NCBI RefSeq assembly: GCF_033449965.1 | Contig: NZ_CP137761.1 | Location: forward strand, 1,178,001 to 1,242,000 | Length of the DNA stretch: 64,000 nucleotides | Source: Bacillus sp. T3 | GTDB taxonomy: Bacteria; Bacillota; Bacilli; Bacillales; Cytobacillaceae | Reading direction: 5' to 3' | Part shown: positions 8,426 through 17,667 of the stretch, in pieces | How positions within the stretch are numbered: position 1 is the first letter of the stretch | How the letters are laid out: every line of letters begins with the position of its first letter | Made by a program: the position numbers and the translations under genes | Notes under the pieces: model-generated | The model's database searches: none | What the model was told of the DNA's origin: nothing | The model's input: only the letters and a program-made list of their open reading frames with translations

Positions 8426-9010
8426 TTGAAAAAAGATAAACCAAAATATCGACAAATTATAGATGCGGCTGTCATTGTTATTGCCGAAAATGGCTATCAT
8501 CAGGCACAGGTTTCTAAGATTGCGAAACAGGCAGGCGTTGCTGATGGGACAATCTATCTTTATTTTAAAAATAAGGATGATATCCTTGTGTCGCTTTTTA
8601 GGGAAAAAATGGGGAATTTTGTAGAAAATGTTCAGACAAAAATTGCAGGATTTAGTACAGCGGCAGAGAAGTTATTAATCATGGTTGAAGCCCATTTTGA
8701 CATGCTGTCAAATGATCACTATTTAGCAAGGGTCACACAGCTAGAGCTTAGACAAGCCAATATCGAACTTAGAATCAAACTCAATGATGTTCTGAAGGGG
8801 TATTTAAAGGTTGTTGACCAAATATTGGCGGAAGGAATCGAAAATGGAGAGTTTGAAAAATCTCTTGATACTCGCCTCGCTCGTCAAATGATTTTTGGCA
8901 CGATTGATGAAACAATTACAACATGGGTCATGAATGAGCAAAAATATGATCTTGTTGCACTTGCCCCAAAGGTACAGCATTTATTGCTTAATGGTTGTGC
9001 GAATCATTAG
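8426..9010 (+). CDS. fadR: TetR-family fatty acid degradation regulator FadR
   Basis: 194 residues. The N-terminal TetR helix-turn-helix is clear (IIDAAVIVIAENGYHQAQVSKIAKQAGVADGTIYLYFKNKDD, residues ~10-52 quoted in part: GYHQAQVSKIAKQAGV and TIYLYFKNKDD). The C-terminal domain would bind acyl-CoA. Length and context match B. subtilis FadR/YsiA, repressor of the beta-oxidation regulon. Its own operator is present upstream (8361-8378). fadB follows after about 40 nt, so autoregulation should also control fadB, etfB and etfA unless etf has its own promoter. Confidence 0.93.
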   Translation: MKKDKPKYRQIIDAAVIVIAENGYHQAQVSKIAKQAGVADGTIYLYFKNKDDILVSLFREKMGNFVENVQTKIAGFSTAAEKLLIMVEAHFDMLSNDHYLARVTQLELRQANIELRIKLNDVLKGYLKVVDQILAEGIENGEFEKSLDTRLARQMIFGTIDETITTWVMNEQKYDLVALAPKVQHLLLNGCANH

Positions 9011-9051
9011 CATGATAAATGGTTAATACGTACCACGAAGGAGGATTTAAA

Positions 9052-9825
9052 TTGGAATTTTTAAAATGGTCTACAGCTGATCATATCGCAACGATTACGA
9101 TTGCAAAAGCCCCAGCAAATGCACTTTCTTCAAAAGTCTTAAAGGAATTGTCGCTTATATTAGATGAAGTAGAGCAGGATGAAAATGTAAGGGTTATCTT
9201 AATTCATGGAGAAGGCCGCTTCTTTTCTGCAGGAGCTGACATTAAAGAATTCACAACCATTGAAAACGGTGAACAATTTAGCGAGTTAGCCAGATTGGGC
9301 CAAAATTTGTTTGAGCGGATGGAAGGCTTTGCAAAACCAATTATCGCTGCTGTTCATGGTGCTGCCCTTGGTGGAGGCTTAGAGTTGGCGATGGCATGCC
9401 ATTTCCGCTTAGTTAGCGAAAATGCAAAACTAGGTTTACCAGAATTACAGCTTGGATTAATCCCTGGGTTCGCAGGAAGTCAGCGTCTGCCACGACTTGT
9501 TGGGACAGCTTTCGCTGCTCAAATGTTATTAACGAGCACACCGATTACAGGTGTTGAAGCAGTCAGAGCTGGGCTTGCTAATCATGCCTATCCAGAAGTG
9601 GAGCTATTGGAAAATGCCAATAAGATTGCCCGCCAAATTGCAAAGAAAAGTCCAGTTGCCGTAAAAGCAATTCTTGAACTCTTTAGCTATACTAAACCAG
9701 AAAAGTTTCATGCTGGTGTTGAGCGAGAGGCAGTGTTATTTGGGAAAGTGTTTGAATCACTTGATGGGCAAGAAGGGATTACAGCCTTCATTGACAAAAG
9801 GGAACCAAATTTCATTGGAAAATAA
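9052..9825 (+). CDS. fadB: Enoyl-CoA hydratase
   Basis: 257 residues of the crotonase superfamily, the second step of beta-oxidation (hydration of trans-2-enoyl-CoA). Visible motifs: the oxyanion-hole strand FFSAGADIKEF, the HGAALGGGLELAMACHF block, and glutamates in LPELQLGLIPGFAGSQRLPR. The start is TTG 9052 because GAAGGAGG lies 7 nt upstream and the protein then has the family N-terminus (MEFLKWSTADHIATITI). The longer in-frame start at 9019 has no ribosome-binding site. Matches B. subtilis FadB (YsiB). Confidence 0.93.
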   Translation: MEFLKWSTADHIATITIAKAPANALSSKVLKELSLILDEVEQDENVRVILIHGEGRFFSAGADIKEFTTIENGEQFSELARLGQNLFERMEGFAKPIIAAVHGAALGGGLELAMACHFRLVSENAKLGLPELQLGLIPGFAGSQRLPRLVGTAFAAQMLLTSTPITGVEAVRAGLANHAYPEVELLENANKIARQIAKKSPVAVKAILELFSYTKPEKFHAGVEREAVLFGKVFESLDGQEGITAFIDKREPNFIGK

Positions 9826-9916
9826 CCAATAAAATTTTTTAACTTAAATATTTTCAATCTTTAGAACTAGTATAATGTTCCGACAATTAACGACATTATT
9901 TTCAGGAGGGAAATTT

Positions 9917-10690
9917 ATGAACATTTTTGTATTGATGAAGAGAACATTCGATACTGAAGAAAAAATCACGATTTCAGGTGGCAAAATTAACGAAGATGGT
10001 GCAGAATTCATTATTAACCCATACGATGAGTATGCCATTGAAGAAGCCATTCAAGTCCGTGATGCTAATGGCGGGGAAGTAACTGTTATTTCGGTTGGGA
10101 ATGAAGAAGCTGAGAAACAACTTCGTACAGCATTAGCAATGGGTGCTGATAAAGCTGTTTTAATTAACACAGAAGATGACTTAGAAGCATCAGATCAATT
10201 TACAACAGCAAAAATTATCGCTGAATATTTAAAAGATAAAAATGCTGATTTAATCATTGCTGGAAATGTAGCGATTGATGGCGGTTCTGGTCAAGTTGGC
10301 CCTCGTGTTGCCGAATTACTTGATATTCCTTATGTAACGACGATTACTAAGTTAACGATTGAAGGACAGAATGTCACAGTTGTTCGTGATGTTGAAGGGG
10401 ATTCTGAAGTGATTGAAACAAAACTTCCAGTCCTAGTAACAGCTCAACAAGGTTTGAATGAGCCTCGCTATCCATCTCTACCTGGAATTATGAAAGCGAA
10501 GAAAAAGCCACTAGAGGAATTAGAGCTAGATGATTTAGATCTTGAAGAAGATGATGTAGCACCTAAAACAAAAACAATCGAAATTTATTTACCGCCTCAA
10601 AAAGAAGCAGGTAAAGTCCTTTCTGGCGATATCGCTGATCAAGTAAAAGAACTTGTAAACTTACTTCATACAGAAGCGAAGGTTGTTTAA
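9917..10690 (+). CDS. etfB: Electron transfer flavoprotein beta subunit
   Basis: 257 residues, start ATG 9917 with AGGAGGG upstream (MNIFVLMKRTFDTEEK). Contains the ETF-beta AMP-binding fold with TVISVGNEEAEKQLRTALAMGADKA and the signature block VEGDSEVIETKLPVLVTAQQGLNEPRYPSL, seen here in part as VLVTAQQGLNEPRYPSL. With EtfA it takes electrons from acyl-CoA dehydrogenases and passes them to the membrane quinone pool. A TATAAT at 9871 could give it a separate promoter but the -35 is poor. Confidence 0.95.
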   Translation: MNIFVLMKRTFDTEEKITISGGKINEDGAEFIINPYDEYAIEEAIQVRDANGGEVTVISVGNEEAEKQLRTALAMGADKAVLINTEDDLEASDQFTTAKIIAEYLKDKNADLIIAGNVAIDGGSGQVGPRVAELLDIPYVTTITKLTIEGQNVTVVRDVEGDSEVIETKLPVLVTAQQGLNEPRYPSLPGIMKAKKKPLEELELDDLDLEEDDVAPKTKTIEIYLPPQKEAGKVLSGDIADQVKELVNLLHTEAKVV

Positions 10691-10751
10691 TACACAGAAA
10701 TCGATTGAACGCTCGGTCACTTTTTGAAAACACACGCGGGAGGTTAATATA

Positions 10752-11729
10752 ATGTCAAGAAAAGTATTGGTTGTTGGGGAAGTACGTGAGGGTACATTAC
10801 GGAATGTTTCCTTTGAAGCCATTGCTGCAGCTAAAACCGTTGCAGAAGGCGGAGAAGTTGTTGGGGTACTAATCGGGGACGCGGTAAGCGGCTTAGGACA
10901 AGAATTAATTCAAAATGGTGCAGATCGTGTTGTTGTCGTTGAGGATGCTGCATTAAAGCAGTACACTTCTGATGGATTTACACAAGCGTTGATTGCGGTT
11001 GTCAATGCAGAATCACCAGAGGGAATTGTCATTGGACATACAGCACAAGGAAAAGATCTTGCTCCAAGAATCGCAGGTAAATTAGATTCTGGTTTAGTTT
11101 CAGATGTTACAGCTATCGAAGAAGCGGGTGGCAACATCGTATTCACACGCCCAATCTATTCAGGTAAAGCATTTGAAAAGAAAGTGGTAACGGATGGAAT
11201 TATATTTGCCTCTATTCGACCAAACAATATTGCGCCATTAGCAAAAGATGAAGCAAGAACAGGTGAAGTAGCAACACTTCAGGTAGAAATCAAAGACTTA
11301 CGTGCCATCATTAAAGAAGTTGTTCGTAAGGCAAGTGAAGGTGTTGATCTTTCTGAAGCGAAAGTTGTCATTGCAGGTGGTCGTGGGGTGAAAAGTGAGG
11401 AAGGCTTTGAACCACTTAAAGAATTAGCCAATGTACTTGGTGGAGCTGTAGGTGCATCACGTGGTGCGTGTGATGCGGATTATTGCGATTATTCTTTACA
11501 AATTGGACAAACAGGTAAGGTTGTTACTCCAGACCTTTATATTGCTTGCGGTATTTCAGGAGCAATTCAGCATTTAGCTGGTATGTCAAACTCTAAAGTT
11601 ATTGTTGCAATCAATAAAGATCCTGAAGCCAACATCTTTAAAGTAGCAGATTACGGGATTGTCGGTGATTTATTCGATGTCGTTCCGCTGTTGACTGAAG
11701 AATTTAAAAAGCTTAAGGTCCTTCAATAA
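10752..11729 (+). CDS. etfA: Electron transfer flavoprotein alpha subunit
   Basis: 325 residues, start ATG 10752 after GGGAGGTT. The N-terminal half has VLVVGEVREGTLRNVSFEA. The C-terminal FAD-binding domain has GGRGVKSEEGF, VGASRGACDADY, QIGQTGKVVTPDLYIACGISGAIQHLAG (in part) and INKDPEANIF, all diagnostic of ETF-alpha. It partners EtfB immediately upstream and ends at a strong terminator. It completes the fadR-fadB-etfBA group. Confidence 0.95.
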   Translation: MSRKVLVVGEVREGTLRNVSFEAIAAAKTVAEGGEVVGVLIGDAVSGLGQELIQNGADRVVVVEDAALKQYTSDGFTQALIAVVNAESPEGIVIGHTAQGKDLAPRIAGKLDSGLVSDVTAIEEAGGNIVFTRPIYSGKAFEKKVVTDGIIFASIRPNNIAPLAKDEARTGEVATLQVEIKDLRAIIKEVVRKASEGVDLSEAKVVIAGGRGVKSEEGFEPLKELANVLGGAVGASRGACDADYCDYSLQIGQTGKVVTPDLYIACGISGAIQHLAGMSNSKVIVAINKDPEANIFKVADYGIVGDLFDVVPLLTEEFKKLKVLQ

Positions 11730-11736
11730 AATAATG

Positions 11737-11765
11737 AAACGGGCGGAACCTCCGTCCGTTTTTTC
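11737..11765 (+). terminator. Terminator after etfA
   Basis: AAACGGGCGGA-acc-TCCGTCCGTT followed by TTTT. Confidence 0.9.
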
Positions 11766-11915
11766 TTATATAAAAGGATGGATTTTGTCCTGAAAGTATA
11801 AGTATTTTTAATGGAGATTCTGGGCAAAGTACGTACGAAACATATCATTAGCAAGATAAAACAAAGGGTGTTATACTGACGATAAGATTTAAGTTTAATT
11901 ATAGGAGGATTTAGA

Positions 11916-12230
11916 ATGGCAATAACACACGCAACAGATGAAACTTTCAAAAACGAAACTGGATCCGGCACTGTGCTGGTTGACTTTTGGGCACCTTGGT
12001 GCGGCCCTTGTAAAATGATTGCTCCTGTACTTGAAGAGCTTGATAGCGAATTAGGCGAAAAAGTAAAAATCGTTAAAGTCGATGTAGATGAAAACCCAGA
12101 AACTGCTGGTCAATTCGGAATCATGAGTATTCCAACTTTACTCGTTCTTAAAAACGGTGAAGTGGTTGATAAAGTAGTAGGTTTCTCACCTAAAGAAGCT
12201 CTTGCAGGTGTACTTGAAAAACACATTTAA
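11916..12230 (+). CDS. trxA: Thioredoxin
   Basis: 104 residues with the active site WAPWCGPCKM and the conserved cis-proline segment MSIPTLLVLKNG. A cytoplasmic dithiol reductant, essential in B. subtilis. Start ATG 11916 follows TAGGAGGA. A TATACT at 11872-11877 is a candidate -10, but no convincing -35 lies upstream. It ends before a long terminator. Confidence 0.97.
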   Translation: MAITHATDETFKNETGSGTVLVDFWAPWCGPCKMIAPVLEELDSELGEKVKIVKVDVDENPETAGQFGIMSIPTLLVLKNGEVVDKVVGFSPKEALAGVLEKHI

Positions 12231-12254
12231 TTCCCAACACCAAATGGTGTGTTT

Positions 12255-12302
12255 AAAAGCTAATCTTTTGCCCATGAAATCGGGTCAAGGATTAGCTTTT
12301 TC
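12255..12302 (+). terminator. Terminator after trxA
   Basis: AAAAGCTAATCTTTTGCCC-atgaaatc-GGGTCAAGGATTAGC followed by TTTTT; a stem of about 17 bp. Confidence 0.9.
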
Positions 12303-12310
12303 CTTTGTTT

Positions 12311-12400
12311 GTGCTAAAGAACGGTGTTGATTTTGAGCACTCTGTTGATTGGAAAGTGAGCACCTGGAGCGGAAATCAACAGACGAATTTAACACAGCTT
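12311..12400 (+). repeat. Dispersed palindromic element, copy 2 (internally deleted)
   Basis: About 90 bp. It keeps both ends (GTGCTAAAGAACG...TTGAT at the left; GGAGCGGAAATCAACAG...TTTAACACAGC at the right) and CTGTTGATTGGA, but lacks the central GC-rich block. It lies between the trxA terminator and uvrC. Confidence 0.8.
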
Positions 12401-12507
12401 ACCTTTTTCCATTTCTTTGCTCCTATTTTGAATGAAAAATGGTTTTGCATCATCATTTAAATAAGGTAACATGATATCAGTGAGAAAAACAGCTTGGGGT
12501 GAAATAA

Positions 12508-14286
12508 ATGAACGAAACCATAAAAAATAAGCTCACCCTTCTGCCAGATCATCCAGGTTGCTATCTGATGAAGGACAGACAAGGTACAGTGATCTATGTT
12601 GGAAAAGCAAAAATACTAAAAAATCGGGTCCGCTCTTATTTTACAGGTTCACACGACGGAAAAACTCTACGGCTTGTAAATGAAATCGAGGATTTTGAAT
12701 ATATAGTCACTTCGTCCAATATTGAAGCACTTCTTTTAGAAATTAATTTAATTAAAAAATATGATCCTAAATACAATGTGATGCTTAAGGATGATAAAAC
12801 CTATCCTTTTATTAAGCTAACGTCCGAACGACATCCGCGCTTAATTACAACGCGCAAAGTCAAGAAGGATAAAGGGAAATACTTTGGACCCTATCCAAAC
12901 GTTCAAGCAGCGAATGAAACAAAGAAATTGCTTGATCGAATCTATCCGCTCCGAAAATGTTCGACTCTTCCTGACCGTGTTTGCCTTTATTATCATATGG
13001 AACAATGCTTAGCCCCATGTATTAAGGAAGTTAGTGAAGCGGAATACAAAACACTAACCGATGAAATTACGCGTTTTTTAAATGGTGGATATAAGGACAT
13101 AAAGGACGAACTGACAGTGAAAATGACAGAAGCAGCTGAGCAACTTGATTTTGAACGGGCAAAGGAATATAGGGATAAAATTATTCATATTGAAACCATT
13201 ATGGAAAAGCAAAAAATGACCATGACCGATTTTACTGATCGCGATGTGTTCGGCTATCGGGTCGATAAAGGGTGGATGTGTGTCCAAGTTTTCTTTATAC
13301 GTCAAGGAAAGTTAATTGAGCGGGATGTTTCGATGTTCCCAATCTATGATGAACCTGGAAGAAGAAATATTAACGTTTCTCGGTCAATTTTACAGTAAAG
13401 CCAATCACTTTAAACCAAAGGAAATCCTTGTTCCAGGAGAGTATCGATACAAATATCGCCGAACAAGTTCTGAATGTGAAAGTATTGGTACCTAAGCGAG
13501 GTTCGAAAAAAGAACTGGTAAAGTTGGCAGAAAAAAACGCATCCATCGCTTTAAAAGAGAAGTTTGCCTTAATCGAACGAGATGAACAAAGGACGATTAA
13601 AGCGGTTGAAAATCTTGGTGAGAGTTTGGGAATCTATACACCGCATCGAATTGAGGCATTTGATAACTCCAATATCCAAGGAACTGACCCTGTATCTGCT
13701 CTCGTTGTGTTTATCGATGGGAAGGCAAGGAAAAATGAGTACCTGGAAATATAAAATCAAATCAGTTACAGGTCCAGATGACTATGAGTCAATGCGTGAG
13801 GTAACGAGAAGAAGGTATTCTAGGGTATTAAAAGAAAATCTCCCCCTTCCGGATTTGATTATGATCGATGGCGGTAAGGGGCATGTTGAGGCAGTAAGAG
13901 ATGTGCTCGAAAATGAGTTAGGTTTAGATATACCGATTAGCGGTTTAGTAAAGGATGATAAACATCGGACATCTCAGCTTCTTTACGGAAATCCGCTACA
14001 AATCGTCCCACTTGAACGGAATAGTCAGGAATTTTACTTGCTGCAAAGGATTCAAGATGAAGTTCATCGATTTGCGATTACCTTTCATCGCCAGCTGCGT
14101 GGGAAAAATGCGTTCCAATCACTACTTGATGATATTCCTGGTATCGGCGAAAAACGGAAAAAGCTTTTGTTAAAGGGCTTTGGTTCTGTAAAAAAAATGA
14201 AGGAGGCAAGTGTAGAGGAGATTGTTGCACTTGGAATTCCTGAAGCCGTTGCGAAAGAGCTGTTAGAGAAACTTCAAGCCAATTGA
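12508..14286 (+). CDS. uvrC: Excinuclease ABC subunit C, frame broken three times in this sequence
   Basis: UvrC makes both incisions in nucleotide excision repair. N-terminal GIY-YIG nuclease (GCYLMKDRQGTVIYVGKAK), cysteines RKCSTLPDRVCLYYHMEQCLAPC (seen in part), the UVR motif (AAEQLDFERAKEYRDKI), RNase H-like domain with HRIEAFDNSNIQG and MIDGGKGHVEA, and the C-terminal HhH (IPGIGEKRKKLLL). The frame shifts by +1 at 13354-13358 (CCTGG), 13433-13437 (CCAGG) and 13742-13746 (CCTGG). Reading each as CCGG gives one 591-residue protein, the family length, and restores P, P and R at positions where B. subtilis UvrC has them (DEPEE, LVP, YRKYK). I therefore think the gene is intact and the sequence wrong. 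Confidence 0.93.
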
Positions 14287-14319
14287 TTTTAAAAGGTTAT
14301 TTATTTTAAGCATGAATGG

Positions 14320-14347
14320 AGGCTGACTCACAATTTGAGTCAGCCTG
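14320..14347. terminator. Hairpin between convergent uvrC and yslB
   Basis: AGGCTGACTC-acaattt-GAGTCAGCCT. There is no clean T-run on either side, so it may be a weak bidirectional terminator. Confidence 0.6.
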
Positions 14348-14354
14348 ATTATAT

Positions 14355-14813
14355 TTATTCTTTTTCAATTATATCTTTTAAATCCCATTTTACAGTGAAT
14401 TGGACCTTTGATCCCTTTTTTCGCGGATGCTCAAATGCCTCTGACAAGACCCCTTTTTGATATTCAGTTTGCTGAGCTAAAAAACCAGATTCAAGATGAA
14501 AGGTACAATCAGGAAATGATTTTAGCCGATCAGTAATAATCTCACTTTCAAGTTCAAATAACATTTCCTGTTTTGATTGAGATTTTATTGATAGATTTCC
14601 CCAGCCAGCTTTATGAAAAAATGCAAGAATCTCATCGACTGTGTGAAGAGGATATTTCCGTGCCAGTCTTTTTCCAGCCCAATAAAGATGTTCTGGTGTA
14701 TCCTTTCCAAGTAAATCCTTCAATAAATCCTCCCGAATTAAATTGTAGCCGAATACCGGGACTGAATGCTCTTCCTTTTGAATCAATTTTTCTTGTAATG
14801 TAAGTTCAGTCAA
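14355..14813 (-). CDS. yslB: YslB family protein (DUF2507)
   Basis: 152 residues on the minus strand, the only reversed gene in this part. It matches YslB/DUF2507 in length and features (VPVFGYNLIREDLL, LYWAGKRLARKYPL, FHLESGFLAQQTEYQKG); YslB proteins belong to the NO-signalling/Golgi-transport (V4R-like) fold. Function is unknown in Bacillus. The start is taken as TTG 14813 because AGAGGGG lies 6 nt upstream. The longer in-frame ATG at 14849 would place the start codon before that site. Position between uvrC and sdhC is as in B. subtilis. Confidence 0.85.
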   Translation of the reverse strand: MTELTLQEKLIQKEEHSVPVFGYNLIREDLLKDLLGKDTPEHLYWAGKRLARKYPLHTVDEILAFFHKAGWGNLSIKSQSKQEMLFELESEIITDRLKSFPDCTFHLESGFLAQQTEYQKGVLSEAFEHPRKKGSKVQFTVKWDLKDIIEKE

Positions 14814-15073
14814 TGCTCTCCCCTCTTTCTCTAGGTCTATTATATACATTTTTAGTCCAAACAGTCATGAGATTTTCATCCAATCCCAGAATTCAAAATC
14901 TAACTTCATTCTACATATGCTATACAAAATTTGTAGAAAGCACCGATCTTAAATAAAGGAATTAAGAGAGGATGTGGCAGAATCAGACATTCTTCTGTTA
15001 TTTATCTGAAATTTCTGAAAAACAAATTATTCTAAAAAAAGTTAAATTTCAACAAAATGTTGAATACGTTTTC

Positions 15074-15102
15074 TTGACGCGTTCAAAAGACAGGGGTAAA
15101 AT
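15074..15102 (+). promoter_or_regulatory. SigA-type promoter of sdhCAB
   Basis: -35 TTGACG (15074-15079), 17-bp spacer, -10 TAAAAT (15097-15102). The leader to sdhC is about 115 nt. The remaining yslB-sdhC gap (14814-15223) is AT-rich and I see no other element in it. Confidence 0.8.
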
Positions 15103-15223
15103 ATATTTGTTACAAAATTGTTAGAAATTGCTGAATCGTTCTTAAAATTGATGATTTTGACTCTTTTGAAAACGATGCAGAGCACTCGTAACGCCATTAT
15201 ATATCATTAGGGGGGGTAAGCTT

Positions 15224-15832
15224 ATGGCAGAGAATCGAGAATTTTTTTATCGAAGATTGCATTCATTGCTGGGGGTCATTCCAGTTGGACTGTTCCTTAC
15301 GCAGCATTTAGTCGTGAACCATTTTGCGACCAAAGGGGTAGAGGCTTTTAACGACGCTTCACATTTTATGGAAAATTTACCATTTAAAATGGTGCTTGAA
15401 ACGTTTGTTATTTTCTTGCCATTATTATTTCATGCAATCTACGGGCTTTATATTGCATTCACAGCGCAAAACAACGTGGGTAGATTTGGTTTCTTCCGAA
15501 ACTGGATGTTTGCCCTTCAACGGGTATCTGGGGTTATCACCCTTATTTTCCTAGCATGGCATGTTTGGGAGACCCGAATTGCTGCAGCAATGGGCGCAGA
15601 TGTTAATTTCGACATGATGGCTAATATTTTATCTAATCCATTCATGTTAGCATTCTACATTGTTGGTGTCATTTCTGCAATTTTCCACTTTGCAAATGGC
15701 TTATGGGCATTCGGCGTTAGCTGGGGCATCACAGTTTCTCCGCGTTCTCAACAAATCTCTACATATGTAACGCTTGGAATTTTTGTTGCCTTATCCATCG
15801 TTGGTGTACGTGCATTATTAGCATTTGTTTAA
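15224..15832 (+). CDS. sdhC: Succinate dehydrogenase cytochrome b558 subunit
   Basis: 202 residues with five membrane helices, the di-heme anchor of Bacillus succinate:menaquinone reductase (complex II). Histidines expected to ligate hemes are visible in RRLHSLLGV, LTQHLVVNH, LFHAIYGLY, LAWHVWET and IFHFANGLW. It anchors SdhA/B to the inner face of the membrane and reduces menaquinone. Start ATG 15224 follows a G-rich ribosome-binding site. First gene of sdhCAB. Confidence 0.96.
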   Translation: MAENREFFYRRLHSLLGVIPVGLFLTQHLVVNHFATKGVEAFNDASHFMENLPFKMVLETFVIFLPLLFHAIYGLYIAFTAQNNVGRFGFFRNWMFALQRVSGVITLIFLAWHVWETRIAAAMGADVNFDMMANILSNPFMLAFYIVGVISAIFHFANGLWAFGVSWGITVSPRSQQISTYVTLGIFVALSIVGVRALLAFV

Positions 15833-15903
15833 TAGCTTAGACGAATCATAGTTTAGTAGACCAATATGGAAAAAGACACTAGGAGTTAAGGGAGTGAACC
15901 ACG

Positions 15904-17661
15904 ATGAGTAAAGGAAAAGTAATTGTAGTCGGTGGTGGTTTAGCCGGCTTAATGGCTACAATAAAGATTGCTGAACATGGAACGCCAGTTGAATTATTCT
16001 CATTGGTTCCAGTTAAGAGATCTCACTCTGTTTGTGCCCAAGGTGGTATTAACGGAGCTGTTAATACAAAAGGAGAAGGCGACTCTCCATGGGAGCATTT
16101 TGATGACACCGTATATGGTGGAGACTTCCTTGCAAACCAACCGCCAGTTAAGGCGATGTGTGATGCAGCACCAGGAATCATCAATATGCTAGATCGTATG
16201 GGTGTTATGTTTAACCGTACGCCAGAAGGATTGCTAGATTTCCGTCGTTTCGGTGGAACACAGCATCACCGTACGGCTTTTGCAGGAGCAACAACTGGAC
16301 AACAGTTATTATATGCATTAGATGAGCAAGTTAGAAGATTTGAGGTTGATGGCCTAGTAACAAAATATGAAGGCTGGGAATTCCTTGGAGCAGTCATTGA
16401 TGACGAAGGAATTTGCCGTGGGATTACTGGACAAAATTTAGCATCTATGGAAATTAGAACATTTGCTGCAGATGCTGTTATTTTAGCAACTGGTGGTCCT
16501 GGGATTATTTTTGGAAAATCAACAAACTCTGTTATCAACACAGGATCAGCTGCTTCAATTGTTTACCAACAAGGTGTTTATTATTCAAACGGTGAGTTCA
16601 TCCAAATTCACCCAACTGCGATTCCAGGGGATGACAAGCTTCGTCTTATGAGTGAATCTGCTCGTGGTGAAGGCGGTCGTGTATGGACATACAAAGATGG
16701 TAAGCCGTGGTATTTCTTAGAAGAAAAATATCCTGCATACGGGAACCTAGTTCCACGGGACATTGCGACTCGTGAAATTTTCGATGTGTGCGTAAACCAA
16801 AAACTAGGAGTCAATGGCGAGAACATGGTCTACCTTGACCTTTCTCACAAAGATCCTCATGAGCTTGACGTTAAGCTTGGTGGTATCATTGAAATTTACG
16901 AAAAGTTCACAGGTGAAGATCCTCGTAAATTACCAATGAAAATCTTCCCTGCAGTTCACTATTCAATGGGTGGATTATGGGTTGATTTCGATCAAATGAC
17001 GAATGTTCCAGGATTATTCGCAGCTGGTGAATGTGATTATTCACAGCACGGTGGTAACCGCTTAGGTGCAAACTCATTGTTATCAGCTATCTACGGTGGT
17101 ATGGTAGCAGGTCCTAATGCATTGAAATATATCGATGGATTAAGCAAGAGCGTTGATTCTATCTCTTCTACAGTATTTGATCGTTATGTACAACAAGAAG
17201 AAGCAAAATGGAATAACGTTATGTCTTTAAATGGAACTGAGAATGCCTATGTTCTTCATAAAGAGCTTGGTGAATGGATGACTGACAATGTAACAGTTGT
17301 TCGTTTTAATGATAAATTACAACAAACTGATGATAAAATTCAAGAGCTTCTTGAACGTTATAAAAATATTAATATCAACGATACGGCAAAATGGAGCAAC
17401 CAAGGTGCTGCGTTTACACGTCAATTGGAGCACATGCTTCAGTTAGCTCGTGTTATCACTTTAGGTGCACTTAACCGCAATGAGAGCCGTGGTGCTCACT
17501 ATAAACCGGAATTCCCTGACCGTGATGATGAGAATTTCTTAAAAACAACGATGGCGAAGTTTGTAGATTCAAATTCTGCGCCAGAAATTAGTTATCAAGA
17601 TGTTGATGTTTCATTAATTAAACCACGTAAGCGTGACTATTCTAAGAAGAAAGGGGAGTAA
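15904..17661 (+). CDS. sdhA: Succinate dehydrogenase flavoprotein subunit
   Basis: 585 residues. N-terminal FAD-binding VVGGGLAGLMATIKIAEHG. The histidine of KRSHSVCAQGGINGA is the expected covalent 8-alpha-FAD site. Substrate-binding and catalytic segments include GGRVWTYKDGKPWY, FPAVHYSMGGLWVD and GGNRLGANSLL. It oxidises succinate to fumarate in the TCA cycle. Length and features match the Gram-positive type. It follows sdhC by 71 nt and precedes sdhB by 6 nt. Confidence 0.97.
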   Translation: MSKGKVIVVGGGLAGLMATIKIAEHGTPVELFSLVPVKRSHSVCAQGGINGAVNTKGEGDSPWEHFDDTVYGGDFLANQPPVKAMCDAAPGIINMLDRMGVMFNRTPEGLLDFRRFGGTQHHRTAFAGATTGQQLLYALDEQVRRFEVDGLVTKYEGWEFLGAVIDDEGICRGITGQNLASMEIRTFAADAVILATGGPGIIFGKSTNSVINTGSAASIVYQQGVYYSNGEFIQIHPTAIPGDDKLRLMSESARGEGGRVWTYKDGKPWYFLEEKYPAYGNLVPRDIATREIFDVCVNQKLGVNGENMVYLDLSHKDPHELDVKLGGIIEIYEKFTGEDPRKLPMKIFPAVHYSMGGLWVDFDQMTNVPGLFAAGECDYSQHGGNRLGANSLLSAIYGGMVAGPNALKYIDGLSKSVDSISSTVFDRYVQQEEAKWNNVMSLNGTENAYVLHKELGEWMTDNVTVVRFNDKLQQTDDKIQELLERYKNININDTAKWSNQGAAFTRQLEHMLQLARVITLGALNRNESRGAHYKPEFPDRDDENFLKTTMAKFVDSNSAPEISYQDVDVSLIKPRKRDYSKKKGE

Positions 17662-17667
17662 TTAAAC

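Noticed and set aside
13354..13746. Programmed ribosomal frameshifting in uvrC
   Set aside because: No slippery heptamer or downstream structure at the sites, three events in one gene, and no precedent in UvrC.
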